From positions 92,690,001 through 92,754,000 of the forward strand of contig CM034546.1 of assembly GCA_020055645.1 (NCBI GenBank): DNA of 64,000 nucleotides. The letters run 5' to 3'. The stretch comes from Tomocerus qinae. Lineage: Eukaryota > Arthropoda > Collembola > Entomobryomorpha > Tomoceridae. Below, in pieces: positions 1-11,000 of this stretch. The notes under the pieces were generated by a model. It saw only the letters and a program-made list of their open reading frames with translations, did not search any database and was not told the DNA's origin. Within the stretch, counting starts at the first letter, position 1. Each line of letters starts with the position of its first letter. Both the position numbers and the translations under genes were made by a program.

Positions 1-91
1 CAACTACAGAGGATCGTAAAATGTTAGGTATAGCTTCTCGTAGATACTGCCTACTAAAGAAATCATGAAATAAAAGTGTAAAGGATTTTAC

Positions 92-3000
92 CGTAATGGA
101 CGCTATTGGGAATAAATAGTGGAATGGATTTGAGGAATTTATTCCCTTCTCGAAATCTGAATCTGCACATTCCTCAGCACAGTCTAATAAAATCCAATGA
201 AGAGTGTAGAGCAGTTTAGTTTCAGCCGCCCCTAATCCACTTTGAATCCCACTAATTTTTCTAAGTATCAAAAAGGAGGAAACGCTTAATGTGTGTCTTG
301 AATATTTATGAGTGTTAAGCCCAATAATAGTTGCATTGTCTCGTTGATATGCTCAAACCTGTTGTTTAACAGTTGTGCTGTACAATGCATGACATGAGGA
401 AAGGCTGTTTGGATCATTCTCCATCTGGGAATAGACTTTATAGCTTCCGTCAAACTTGGAGAAAGTCCAAATTGGATATTTTGGACAAGAACTTTCTCCA
501 AAGACTACAAATGTATAACAATTTTGTATTACTGGAGGACCATTATGTAAAACCCAATGTAGTTGTCATCATAGTGTGGAAAACCATAACGTAAATATGA
601 ATGGTGAAAAGTTTTCTATTAACACTGTTGATGAGATGTGACGATTTTCAAGAAAGTGCTATTACCTTGCAGGCTTCCCTTATTTCCTACCGTATCCATC
701 CGAGAAGCGTATTAAAATCAAACATTACACATTATAACTTCATCCCAATTCCCATAATATTCTATCAATAATGTAAATGCAAAGGGAGAGTGGTGTATTT
801 TGTGTGTAAGGACAAACTTCCATTAACTACAGCACACACAATTACGAATTCATACTCAAACATGATGCCACACACTGCAATACTAGATACGAGTTCACAA
901 GGCATTAACCTTTGTAGCTTCCTTCACTCGTTATCTTCAAAGGTTACTTCAGTATAGCATTTACATGATTAACAAGGGGTACAGAAATACAGGATGGAAT
1001 GTAAACTGTAAGCTACGCGTAAATAATTATATAATAGTATAGCTATATAAGTGTTTCAATATCCGTCACCCGCTTTTTCAAACACTTCCAGGTATTCCAT
1101 CAAAAGTCATTCACCGTTGGTTATAATATAACATTAAAGATAATCATTACCTTGTAGTTTCAAAAGAAAGATTCTTAGAAAGTCTTAAAACGCATATTAT
1201 TGATCATTCTGTACTTATCTATATGCACTGACTCGTTCTTGCTTGCCATAAAATTAAGTCATCCACTCCCTCGCAAGTCTCGCAATCAGATTATCGATTT
1301 TTTCCTCGTTTACTGCTACAGTCTTTAGCCAAAAGGCAAGCACGATTTTTAAAAGACACTTAAGAGGCAAAGATTTTATCAAAAACATACATTAAAGAAA
1401 TATACGCACGTGCCTGGCGTTGAGAGCAAAACTCTCGATGGTTATAAATAGAACTTGCGTAATAACACTAGAAAGATTCAGTAGAGAGATTAAGTAGATT
1501 ACAGACTACATGTATTGAGGAAACATGCTTATAGAATGACACCGTCATTTGCATAGAGAAAGCTTTAGTTAGTATAGCTCACGAAAAACAAAATTGCTAA
1601 AAGCGTTTGGACGATAAAAGCAGAAAACTCCCAAGGATAGCACGACCAAAGAAAGTGAAAAGAGTGAAAATACGATTGAGAGAAAGACAGAGAAAAGTAG
1701 GCAGAAAGGTCACATCAGAAAATAACACGCGACAATCACAATTAATTATAGGACTATTATGACTGTCGAGTCAGTTCTTACATGGTGAGTTGTTGGCGAT
1801 TGACAAAACTTTACGAAGAAGCGAAATCATGTAAAACAAAGAAGAAGTGTTAGTTGATTACATAATAATAATAATATAGAGAGATTTTGTTAGTATTGTA
1901 CATACAAAAGAATGCAGAAACCTACGTAAGAATTTGCCTTTGGCTGCAAGTACCGCTGCTAAATCTTTTCTTGGTATTAAAAGCTCTACAAGTTATATTA
2001 GTAGGAAAAACTAATCAATTTAATGCTTGACCAGCTTTTGACAAGACGAGTTGGCAGTCATCGCTAATACCATGTCCTAAAAGTGACAACCGCTAATCCA
2101 GTCCAGTTGTAGCGTTAATTATCGTTACTAGTAATATTGCAATATTATTATCCCAGTTATCATATGACTCATGATGATATGAATATGATGATAAATCGTC
2201 TCGTGCTGTCATAGTATACAAGTAGTCCGACAACGATTTATCTTAGTTTTTAATAACCTAATCATTCTTCAAGTAATTATGAGTGAAGGATACTTTTGAT
2301 TTATTTGTGTATTTCTTACAAATTTGTATTCATTTTTTCATTTACATGGCAAATGTCAAACTATACTTAATTATATACTTAATTCGGTACAGTTAATTAC
2401 AAATTACAATCACTTCCAAAAGAAGAAACTTCTGAAATAAGTTTCAACATTTTAACAACATTGGAAACGCACTTAAAGTGGTGTTCTAATATATTGAAAG
2501 CTCTATTGTTTTGATTCGATGTGTATATTTAATTTAGTTCTTACCTATGCAATGCAATGAACGGAACAGTTAGCACCATTTAGGAACTTTTACCACAAAG
2601 CGGCTTATTAAACTCCATCTGTCATTCGTTTAGTTATCACCTAATCCTGTGTTTGCCTGATTGAAGGAAAATTATATGGTCTAATTTTTATTGTTTCTAC
2701 TAATCCTAATGATTTAGCACTAAGTACTGGGTAGATTAAGAAATTATTGAGGTTACTACCGATATATGCTAATTTTTTTAAACTTTTGATTCAGCTATGA
2801 GTAATGATCGAATCATTATTAGTGCTATCATAGGTCTTCATTGCATGTAATTTTTAAAACTGAATTTATAAAATGAGTTGGTAATTACCCAACTTAATTT
2901 GAAGAAGCTGAATATGATCCAGCCCTATCTGTGTGCGTGTAAAGACAAGATATATCATAGAATGATATTCAGTTAGTAGTGTTTTCTGTCTGGAACTCTT

Positions 3001-3719
3001 ACTGCAACCTCGAGTTGCATTCGATAGTCCAGCAGAACTTGTGTGAGCTATTATCTGCTGCTGTATATACCTACTGGGATATCTATAACGAAGATAAATG
3101 TGAATCTATGGAGTTGTATCCGTTAGTTTATGAAAGAGCGGAAATTCCTTTATATTTAAGCCTAAGTGAATTTCCAGAGTATCCACTCCCTGCTACGACG
3201 GAGGATTATCCATCAATATTTCATCAGTTGCTTCAGAAATATCTTTAGATTTATCCTTATGTAAGTGAAGTAAGGCTAGTAGTAGCTGTACACATTGAGT
3301 AAGGATTACTCGACATCTAAAGAAGAATGAGTTCCTTAGCGGAGAACAGTATTGTGCTACACTATTCAATTATTTATTTGAAAAAGATTGAAAGTATATA
3401 CAGGTAGTGTTTCTTTCTTTAAGCAAGTTACAATGTACAGATAAATGCAATTTTTGGTGTACTGTACAATAACTATACTTTTTACAACCCCGTCTACTAG
3501 AAATATTATATCCGTAGAAGTTCGAGGTACCTTTCTTGATACAATGACGGTAGGCAAAAGTAATTTAAAAGAAAACTGACATACCACACAAGTTGCTTCG
3601 TGAAGCTTCCCCAGCCTCGGTCGAATGAAAGGACATGTTTGTCTCCAGAAAAATGTCTGTATTGGAATTGGGACTGCATATTCCTCGTCAACACACTCTT
3701 CCAACTCCTCAGAATTCAT
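92..3719 (-). CDS. unc80: UNC80, 5' part of gene (exons 1-3; continues beyond left edge)
   Basis: UNC80 is a very large cytosolic accessory protein that, with UNC79, assembles with the NALCN (narrow abdomen) sodium-leak channel and sets neuronal resting excitability. Three exons are seen on the minus strand: 3585-3719 (45 codons, phase 0 end), 359-504 (ends phase 2), and 92-260 (ends phase 0 before GTAAAA). The first exon carries the family signature PIPIQTFFWRQT followed by PRLGKLHEATC. The second carries GLSPSLTEAIKSIPRW and HVMHCTAQLLNNR. The third carries AAETKLLYTLHWILLD. All three match the extreme N-terminus of UNC80 as I remember it in human and fly, in the right order and with matching splice phases. 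The start at 3719 opens a short acidic leader before the conserved block. Only 149 residues are present; the full protein is usually over 3000 residues. Intron 1 is about 3.1 kb. Confidence 0.93.
505..3584 (-). other. unc80 intron 1
   Basis: AT-rich intron between the first two unc80 exons, with a GTATGT donor at 3584 and a TTTGTAG acceptor at 505. It holds no coding sequence on the minus strand that I can support. One plus-strand open frame near its 3584 end is listed separately. Confidence 0.8.
2961..3248 (+). CDS. Unidentified open frame inside unc80 intron 1 (possible exon)
   Basis: A plus-strand frame is open from 2961 to a TAG at 3246-3248. An AG at the end of TTCAG near 2972 could act as a splice acceptor, and a GTG at 2979 could be mistaken for a start, but there is no nearby ATG with context. 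The predicted roughly 90 residues are rich in Leu, Tyr, Glu and Ser and contain ELYPLVYERAEIPLYLSL and a terminal HQLLQKYL. This composition looks more protein-like than the usual noise frames in this window. I recognise no domain. It could be a terminal exon of a nested plus-strand gene, a remnant, or chance. Confidence 0.22.
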   Translation, partial: NDIQLVVFSVWNSYCNLELHSIVQQNLCELLSAAVYTYWDIYNEDKCESMELYPLVYERAEIPLYLSLSEFPEYPLPATTEDYPSIFHQLLQKYL

Positions 3720-6061
3720 TTTTCTATGGCTATTTGTGAAGAAAATGAAATGTGTACTTCTGTTTTTGGCTCATTATTCTAGCCTCTGTTGTGTAGTATG
3801 TTCCCTGGCTCTGGCTGTCTCCATCCTACAGTGTATGTTTGTGAATGGAGTGAAGAGCAAATTTAGTAGTGTAGATTTAAGTGAACAACAGATTTTCGTT
3901 GGCAAAAACAAACATTATGTGTGTAAATGAGAGTAATTTGGTATATTTTCAATAGAAACCGTAAATTAGGGCGAGGAAAACGATTAAAAATGAATTTTCT
4001 GATGTCAGTTTCAGTGAAAAGCAGGCAGGCGGTCGGACTTTCGGAGTCGCAACGCAATTGGAGGGAGTTCAAAGTGCTTAGATGTAGATATGAGAATATA
4101 GTTTTCTCTCTATATGTCTGTAATGTATGTATGAAATGGAAAAGTATTCGGTAGTAAGTAAGGTAGGTAAGTAATAGGGAGAGAAGTGAAGGAATTCCTA
4201 GTTCTGTCTGTCTGTGCACTACTTTACTTATTATATAAGTCGGTCGGGCAGGATAGAAAGGATGTGATGTACTAGTACATAGTAGAATGTAGAATGCGAA
4301 TTAGTCCTGGAAGAGTAAGCTATGGTAGAGTACGACGAATCCCGGATAAGACGTCGTCGACGACGACGAAGCACTATCAACTTTACATGGAGAACAGTCG
4401 CCGAAAGCCTGAATCGATTTTTGCGAATCCGAGAGAGTTGGAGGATGGAACTGTGTGGGAGTCGTGGGCTAGGTAGATGGATGCTGAGCATATCTCTCTG
4501 CTTGGTCTCATCATTTCTGTGAGTGAGCAATCCAGTAGGCAGGTCGAACATGTATGAGTGACTGAACACAACTCAAGTCTCTACTGGACCATACTAGAAG
4601 AACGGGATGGATAACCCGGAGAGGATATTTATCTCCGTACGCTACGTACTTACATTACATCCAAGTCAAGTCAGTAAACGTCCAACCTAAATAGAACATA
4701 CGACACGACATAAAACATGATACTAATAGCTATAACTACCATGCAATAACTAACCCGATATAATTTGCATCCGGGTAATATCTAGAAGGCTAAGAGAAAA
4801 CAGCTTGCCTCATCTGTTCCGTTTTCGTTTCCTTTTCCATATTCTACTCACACAGTTCTCTTCTTATCTCATTTCATTACATTTACTTATGTACTTTTCC
4901 TAGCTATTGATATTCCTTCGTTACTTGGGTATCTTTCAATGCAATCTGGTGTGGTTTTCCTCTTCAGCGCTACTATACTCCTTCTCACTCTGAAAAAAGA
5001 CAAGATAGTATCGTTCTTTCAGTCTTTGGAGTACTTATGGCCTTCTTCGCATCGTATCATAACTAACACATCTGCTTCCCTACTTTCATGGGTATTCTAG
5101 GATGACACGAGAACTTCTTTCTTTTCTCTCGTTCATGTCTCATCCTAAGATTTACAGTTTAGAGTCATCATCATTTTCCACATTTTCCTTCAAATCAATA
5201 TTGATGCAAGAAAAATGCTTAAGGAAATCCGTGGAAAACGGAAAACCCAGCCAAGACTGCCATCATTAGCCATTTGTTATGTGGTACACGATCTTCTGTC
5301 TTCTTTGTTATGTTCTATTATCCTGTTTAGGTGTGTTTATGCGAGGACATGAATGTCCTCATCATTTGATCCTACAATATAATATGACGTCTCCAGGACA
5401 CAACTTTATTTTTTTAACTCAAATTACCTTCATGCGTCTTTGGTGTACATGCCAGGGATAAATTTTTCACGAACCCATCATCATGGAATCCACCTCACGT
5501 TATGAGATAATTTGATCGAAGCATTAATGGATGAATTTTCTACGTGACCAGAAGTGTTATGGCTGTTATCTGTACCAAAACTACTTATGGCACAAATATC
5601 ACATAAATATCCTTGTCTCGAAAAGGAATCCTTAGGCTATTCCTTACGCTAACATAATGACACGACCAAATAAGTAAATAGAGAATTGTGAGCATCAAAT
5701 TACAAAATGTACCTCCTGCACACTTCAATGTATTACCCCAAAAGATGAATGTCAAATCAAGTTTTATTACATGATGCAGTAAAGAATATAATAAACTATT
5801 TAAGTTCGTAAGAAATATTATTACAAATTGTACGACACTGTAAAGCTATAATGTAGTGGTACTATATGCATAAGAATGATATTTCGAAAACCATCTGTCT
5901 GTGCTATGTTGATGAGTTATTAATACATTTCTAGTCACATAATATATTGCTTATAAATACTTAGGCAGGCAGCTACTCATATTATTGATTTCAAAAAGTC
6001 CAACATGAAAATCACATAGTTTAAGTTGGTGAAGGACATACTTCTAATAATATAGAAATAT
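3720..6061. other. Intergenic region between unc80 start and ZDHHC6 3' end
   Basis: This stretch should contain the unc80 promoter and 5' leader and the ZDHHC6 3' UTR, since both genes are on the minus strand. I see a perfect 14-bp palindrome at 4352-4365 and a short hairpin at 5343-5360 (GAGGACAT, two-base loop, ATGTCCTC). Several overlapping short frames between 3600 and 4570 have no recognisable content. Confidence 0.6.
5763..5768 (-). promoter_or_regulatory. Candidate polyadenylation signal of ZDHHC6
   Basis: AATAAA on the minus strand (tttatt on plus), about 290 bases downstream of the ZDHHC6 stop. It is a common hexamer in AT-rich DNA, so this is only a plausible 3' end. Confidence 0.35.
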
Positions 6062-8050
6062 TTAATTAGTCTTTTTACTGACATTTGAACTGGTTTCTCT
6101 GGATCGTACATTTGAGTCAGAAGAATCACTTTCATTCGGAACAGCATTCATCACCTCCATAGAACATCGTTTGGGAAACCAGCCTTTTATCTTTTCTCTG
6201 CCGCCTGGTAACTGAGTATCTCTGCCGCTTGATAGCTGAGTATCACCCACATCTTCTATTTTTTCTCCGTATAACCAATACTTTTTCCAACGCGTGACTA
6301 GGATGCGGTCATCCTTTACAAGAGGAATACGACTTTCATCGGAGATTGGTGGGTGACAGAAAACTCCGCACCCATGAGAAACAGGACACCAGGAGCCTGC
6401 ATAGTTCTCGGTAATTACGTATTCTTTCATTCTTTTGCGCTTTTCTTCCTTTTGTTCTATTTGCTCAATCTACATGTATAAAATTAGGATGAATTGGTAA
6501 ATAAAGCCAGTACATTCAATACTACTGCGAGTAAAATAAACGTAGGGCAATTTGTTTACTTACCGTAAGTGTATACTGATCGCAACCAGGAACTACTGGC
6601 CAGTCTATTCCGTTTCCCACGGGATTTAGTGTGCTATTGAGAACTAAGGTAATGTTTCTTCTCCAACCCAAGTCGTACGGGTAAATGAACTTTGGCTCAT
6701 CTGCATATCTTCGTCTCCGAAACAAGGCTTTTTCCATAATCCAGTCCTCAATGGTAGTTTGATTACGCAAAACGATTTTTATCTGTATTACAATATTTTA
6801 TTCGTTAATTAACGCTACGAATTCCCAATTACACCATAAATAAATTGAAATTGTGAAGCATAACTCACTTGATAGTACAGGAGAACACCGACCCCTAAAA
6901 CAACCCCAAAGGCGCAACCAAGACTAAACAAAACCCACAGAAATCCGTATAGTCCCAGATAAACTATAGGAGAATCGTCATTTGGATCATAGTAGTAATG
7001 GTTCTACGCAGACAATATTTGACTTCATTAAATACATATCCATAATTTATCATTATAGTACTTTAAAAGATAGCATCAAAATTTATTTACTCGATATATA
7101 GCCCGATAAATAGAACAACTAAGAATTAGAACTCCGTGACTACATCCCCACACTGCAGAAATGAGAAACATGACGAAATTGGCATGATTCATGTGCCCTA
7201 CACACGAGTTTATCCTTTTGATTTTTGAGAAACAAAATATCACTTAATTTAATTAATTCCATTGAATCATAACTTGAAACGATCGACATAATAGATATCT
7301 GCTTACCAGGGACAATGATGATCTAATTTCATTACACAGCGGCCACCTAGACATAAAAAATAAATAAGACAACATCAATTGCGTGTTGCGACTATGTGAC
7401 ATTAAATTGAAATGACAGGTATTGTACATTTTCTGCAGTGATGGGCCCTAGGCGCCTTGTATCCTTGACAGACATGGCAAAACTGCAGCTTTGGTAAAGC
7501 ACTATCGTCGTTCTACAAGAAAATTCCATCAAACGCTAATGACCATAGCACAGTATTGGTATAAGTACTTTATATAAGGTACTGTTTGTTACTTACTGGC
7601 CTCCATTTATAAGGAAGATATCCTGGCCCGTGAGATATAGCCGCAAAAAAATGATACAGGACCATGCCACTGGCAACAAGGAAGGATGTCAAGCTAAACA
7701 TTCCCCCGATGCTTTGATGCGGAGGCCACCACATTAGTGAGCAGTATATCGTAGATAATGTAATTGTTTTGACTAAAACTGGAATCAATTGGTCATAAAT
7801 TGTATATATTGATTAATAATTCTTATACTAACACTTAATAACTTCATCTACTATTGTATAGGGCTTCGCATATTTCCATAAAGTGGTGAATTAATAAATA
7901 TAATTGTCATTGTTGTCTTTGTAATCTTTTATGGCGATCACCCATACAAATCGTGATATATAAACCGCCGTGATGAATAAAAAACTTACTTAAGGTAGAA
8001 ATTGGTCCAAAATGAACCAAAGTCCATAGAAATTCCTTTAGAGTTCGCAT
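6062..8050 (-). CDS. ZDHHC6: Palmitoyltransferase ZDHHC6 (complete, 8 exons, 415 aa)
   Basis: ER-membrane protein S-acyltransferase of the DHHC family with a C-terminal SH3-like domain. Exons (minus strand): 7990-8050, 7597-7772, 7428-7512, 7307-7346, 7091-7214, 6869-7003, 6564-6782, 6062-6469. Each junction has GT-AG ends and the phases join without stops, giving 415 aa; human ZDHHC6 is 413. Two hydrophobic segments (about residues 21-37 and 46-67) precede the cysteine-rich domain, which has CHVCQGYKAPRAHHCRKC, then a CGRC, then LDHHCPW with the catalytic Cys at residue 119. Two more membrane segments follow (about 132-155 and 173-206). The tail has EDYW-type motifs seen in this subfamily (TTIEDWIMEK, YDLGWRRN, PVVPGCDQYTLT) and an SH3-like block with KYWLYGEKI and KGWFPKRC. 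The last four residues KKTN fit a dilysine KKxx ER-retrieval signal. The start Met lies just before LWTLVHFGPI, which aligns with the family N-terminus. Confidence 0.95.
6197..6244 (-). repeat. 24-bp tandem duplication inside ZDHHC6 SH3-like domain
   Basis: Two adjacent 24-base copies (6197-6220 and 6221-6244) differ at three positions and encode DTQLSSGR and DTQLPGGR in frame. They sit between YWLYGEKI and KGWFPKRC, in what should be a loop of the SH3-like domain. The insertion lengthens this loop compared with the human protein as I remember it. Confidence 0.85.
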
Positions 8051-11000
8051 TGTCTGGATACCAACGAGTCTAGGATGTCCACATTAACTTCCTGGAAGCA
8101 TTTGCTACTGAATATTACAAAAACATTGGCTTGCTGATAATAACGAAGAAATGACAGGCAGGAAGGAATAATCGATGAATTTCTGCAGAATAAAACCTGA
8201 CCTCTTCTCATCCCCGACACTACCCGACCACACCTGTCGCATACCAACGTTTAAAAAAGGATTAACAACAAACTTGGAGAAAAAAAGGGTAAAAAATTAA
8301 ATGCATAACAATTTTTTAAAATAAAACACTAATTAATTAAACTTGAGAAACTTACCAAGTAAATATGAAAAGAAAACTTTTTGATGTTTGAATTGAAAGA
8401 ATACAGTTTTAGGTCATAAGCATAGAAAACAGAAATGAAGGAATATGGGCGAGTACAATAAGCAAAGTTTTGCAATAATATAAATTGAAGCGTTCTGAGG
8501 AACTGTGTGCAATCTGTGCGGATGGCAAAGATAAATAAATACTAAAAAAGAGAAAACACTCACACGTACACTTTTATTCGCACTGCTCACTTGATTCGTG
8601 ACAGAAACTTCGTATAGCTTAAAATTTCAAGTAAAGAACTGAAATGAAAGTGTTTAGTGGTATTAATTTGGCGCTCCTGTTGAGAGAAGACGAGTTGGCT
8701 GGAAGCAGTCTCTCTGTATGTTGTTCCACCCACGTAGTGTTTGTACTTTCTCTGGCTGTAAATACGCGATGCCCGATGGCGTAAGCAATGCAAACTTTCT
8801 CCAGTAGGAGATTTTCTCGAAAGGAAAGTCCTTACACCCGTGGGATATCATCAGCTCAGAAAATTATCCTAAGAAAGTTCAAAGCTTCACACAGACAGAG
8901 TAGAAGACACTCAAAATTGCGGAGCACTCCACGCTGGAGAAGATTTCCAGCGAATGTAGCCTACTTTTCTGTATTTTTCCTGGAGAGTAAGGAAAAGTTT
9001 GACTAGGAAAAGCAACAATAGAAGAAGAAATGAGTGTAGTGTGGATTGCATTTTGGATTACATGTACATAGTGATTTGGTCTGGTCCATCCGTAGCTGTT
9101 ATGGCTTGGTGTGGTACTGGCTGTCTCTCTTGAGATTATTAGAGACGCCTTGGTCTGTTTAGTTGTACCATGCATCTGCATCCATTTGTGAGATTATCTT
9201 AGTCATAATAAGCCGTTTACTGCACTTTATTTCCTCCGAGTATTCTTTTACATTTTAACGAAACGTTTTCCACGAAAGAATGGACGTGAGATTGTTTTTC
9301 ATTGTAAATAAATGGACTAGCATTGCAGGGTACACTACGTTGGAATTTGCATTAAAATTGTTTCTTTCTTTTTACATTCTTTCGCAGCATAGTAAAGTGG
9401 TGTGTCTCGCTCCACAGCATAAGGGCTCAAAGTGTAAGCCAGAAAGCTTATAGAAAATCAATGCAATGTATAGTTGTTATATATTAGGGACAGTAGTCCC
9501 TATTTCTAATACTAGTGTGATAGTACGAAGAAGAGAGTTTAGCTTAGCTTACGGATGAAAAGTGAAAAGAAACTTTCTGTGAACCAAAGAATCCCTCAGT
9601 AGTCTCTGTAGTAGTAGTGTCTGTATATATAGGCATTGTTACTCAGGTACTTATTATATAAAATATTAACATATCTATATAGCTGAGAGAGATACTTTGA
9701 CATTCTTCTGTGCAATTGGTGCCGATAGGAACTTAAGAGGAATAAAAGGAAGGCGACGGACGGGGAAATCTTTAGAGATGACAGGGGTTGACGGAATAAA
9801 CTTATGTGAGTGACATGAGATGACAACACACTGCAATTCTAAACCTGCAACCAGTGGTGCGGAAAAAGCTTGGTTTATTTTTATATTTTGCTTTACTTTA
9901 CAAAAAGAAACGGATACAATTGAATGTAATACAATACAGACAGTCGACTTACACTTTAGTAGTAGTATAGTAACTTATATTTTATTATTATGTAATATAA
10001 TATGACATGACAGTACACGACCTAACACTTTCACTCTTTATTGTACGCACTTTCATTGCAACTTTAATATAACAACAAACATACAAAACGACTCGATCCA
10101 CTTTAACAGACGTTAGCACAGGGTTTGTATTTGTATTGTTCAAATTTCAAGCATATAATCTTAGTATATTTAGGTACCAATTTTTGTCATATCTTTTCTC
10201 TTTTAGTATGCATGAGATCCGGAGTATTTATAATATGCTAACACACAGTGTGTTTAATAGAGGACGCACATATAATTAGCAATAATAATTGTAATGGGGA
10301 TTTTATGTTCATCAAAAGTAAATGAGATTCAGATTGGACTATTCAGAGGAGCCTTAGTATCTATTATTCACACTCGTGGTCATTTGTAGACAGAAGACCG
10401 TAGCGTAGACAATAAGTTGGTTGAATAGAGTACCCTTTCATGTCTAGTTAAGTCGCAAACAGATCGATAGAATACTGGGATGTTGAATGCTAGGCAGTTT
10501 CAAATTGCTCATTCAGAGTTTCAAATTAGATTATTTTGCCGATTATTAGTGTCTAGATGCATATTTTGGATTTACTCTCTAATCCTATCAAACTAACTGC
10601 CTACCTACATTTCAGACACGTATGTGTTTCCGTTGTTCACAGTGTTTGCAGATTCAGAGGTTCATTCGTACGATATATAATCCTAATAACTATAGGAATA
10701 TGACTTCTAGTTAAGTGGGGTAATGCGTGATTCTATTTATACTCGTCATTTACTCTTTACTACGCCAAAGTCCTACAACATGGTATCTGTGTAAGAGTCG
10801 CTTTGTATCTGATTTCTTAATTAATACTGCAAGGTGAGTCACTGGTATGTTAGTATTGTTTCAAATAAAGTTTAGCATAAACTGTAAGTCTCTTTGTAGT
10901 TTATGCATCTGCCAGCAAACATTTCTCTCCTTATAATTGTATAAGTAAAACTAAGTTTTAGTTTTGCATAACTCGGATTTCTCAACTTCGAGACCCTGCT

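Noticed and set aside
3600-3930. Plus-strand frames of 60-101 codons opposite unc80 exon 1
   Set aside because: They are antisense to a well-supported conserved exon and have no protein-like content of their own.
8038-8247. Minus-strand frame with CDRCGR near ZDHHC6 exon 1
   Set aside because: It overlaps ZDHHC6 exon 1 in another frame; the zinc-binding look comes from one CxxC only and nothing follows.
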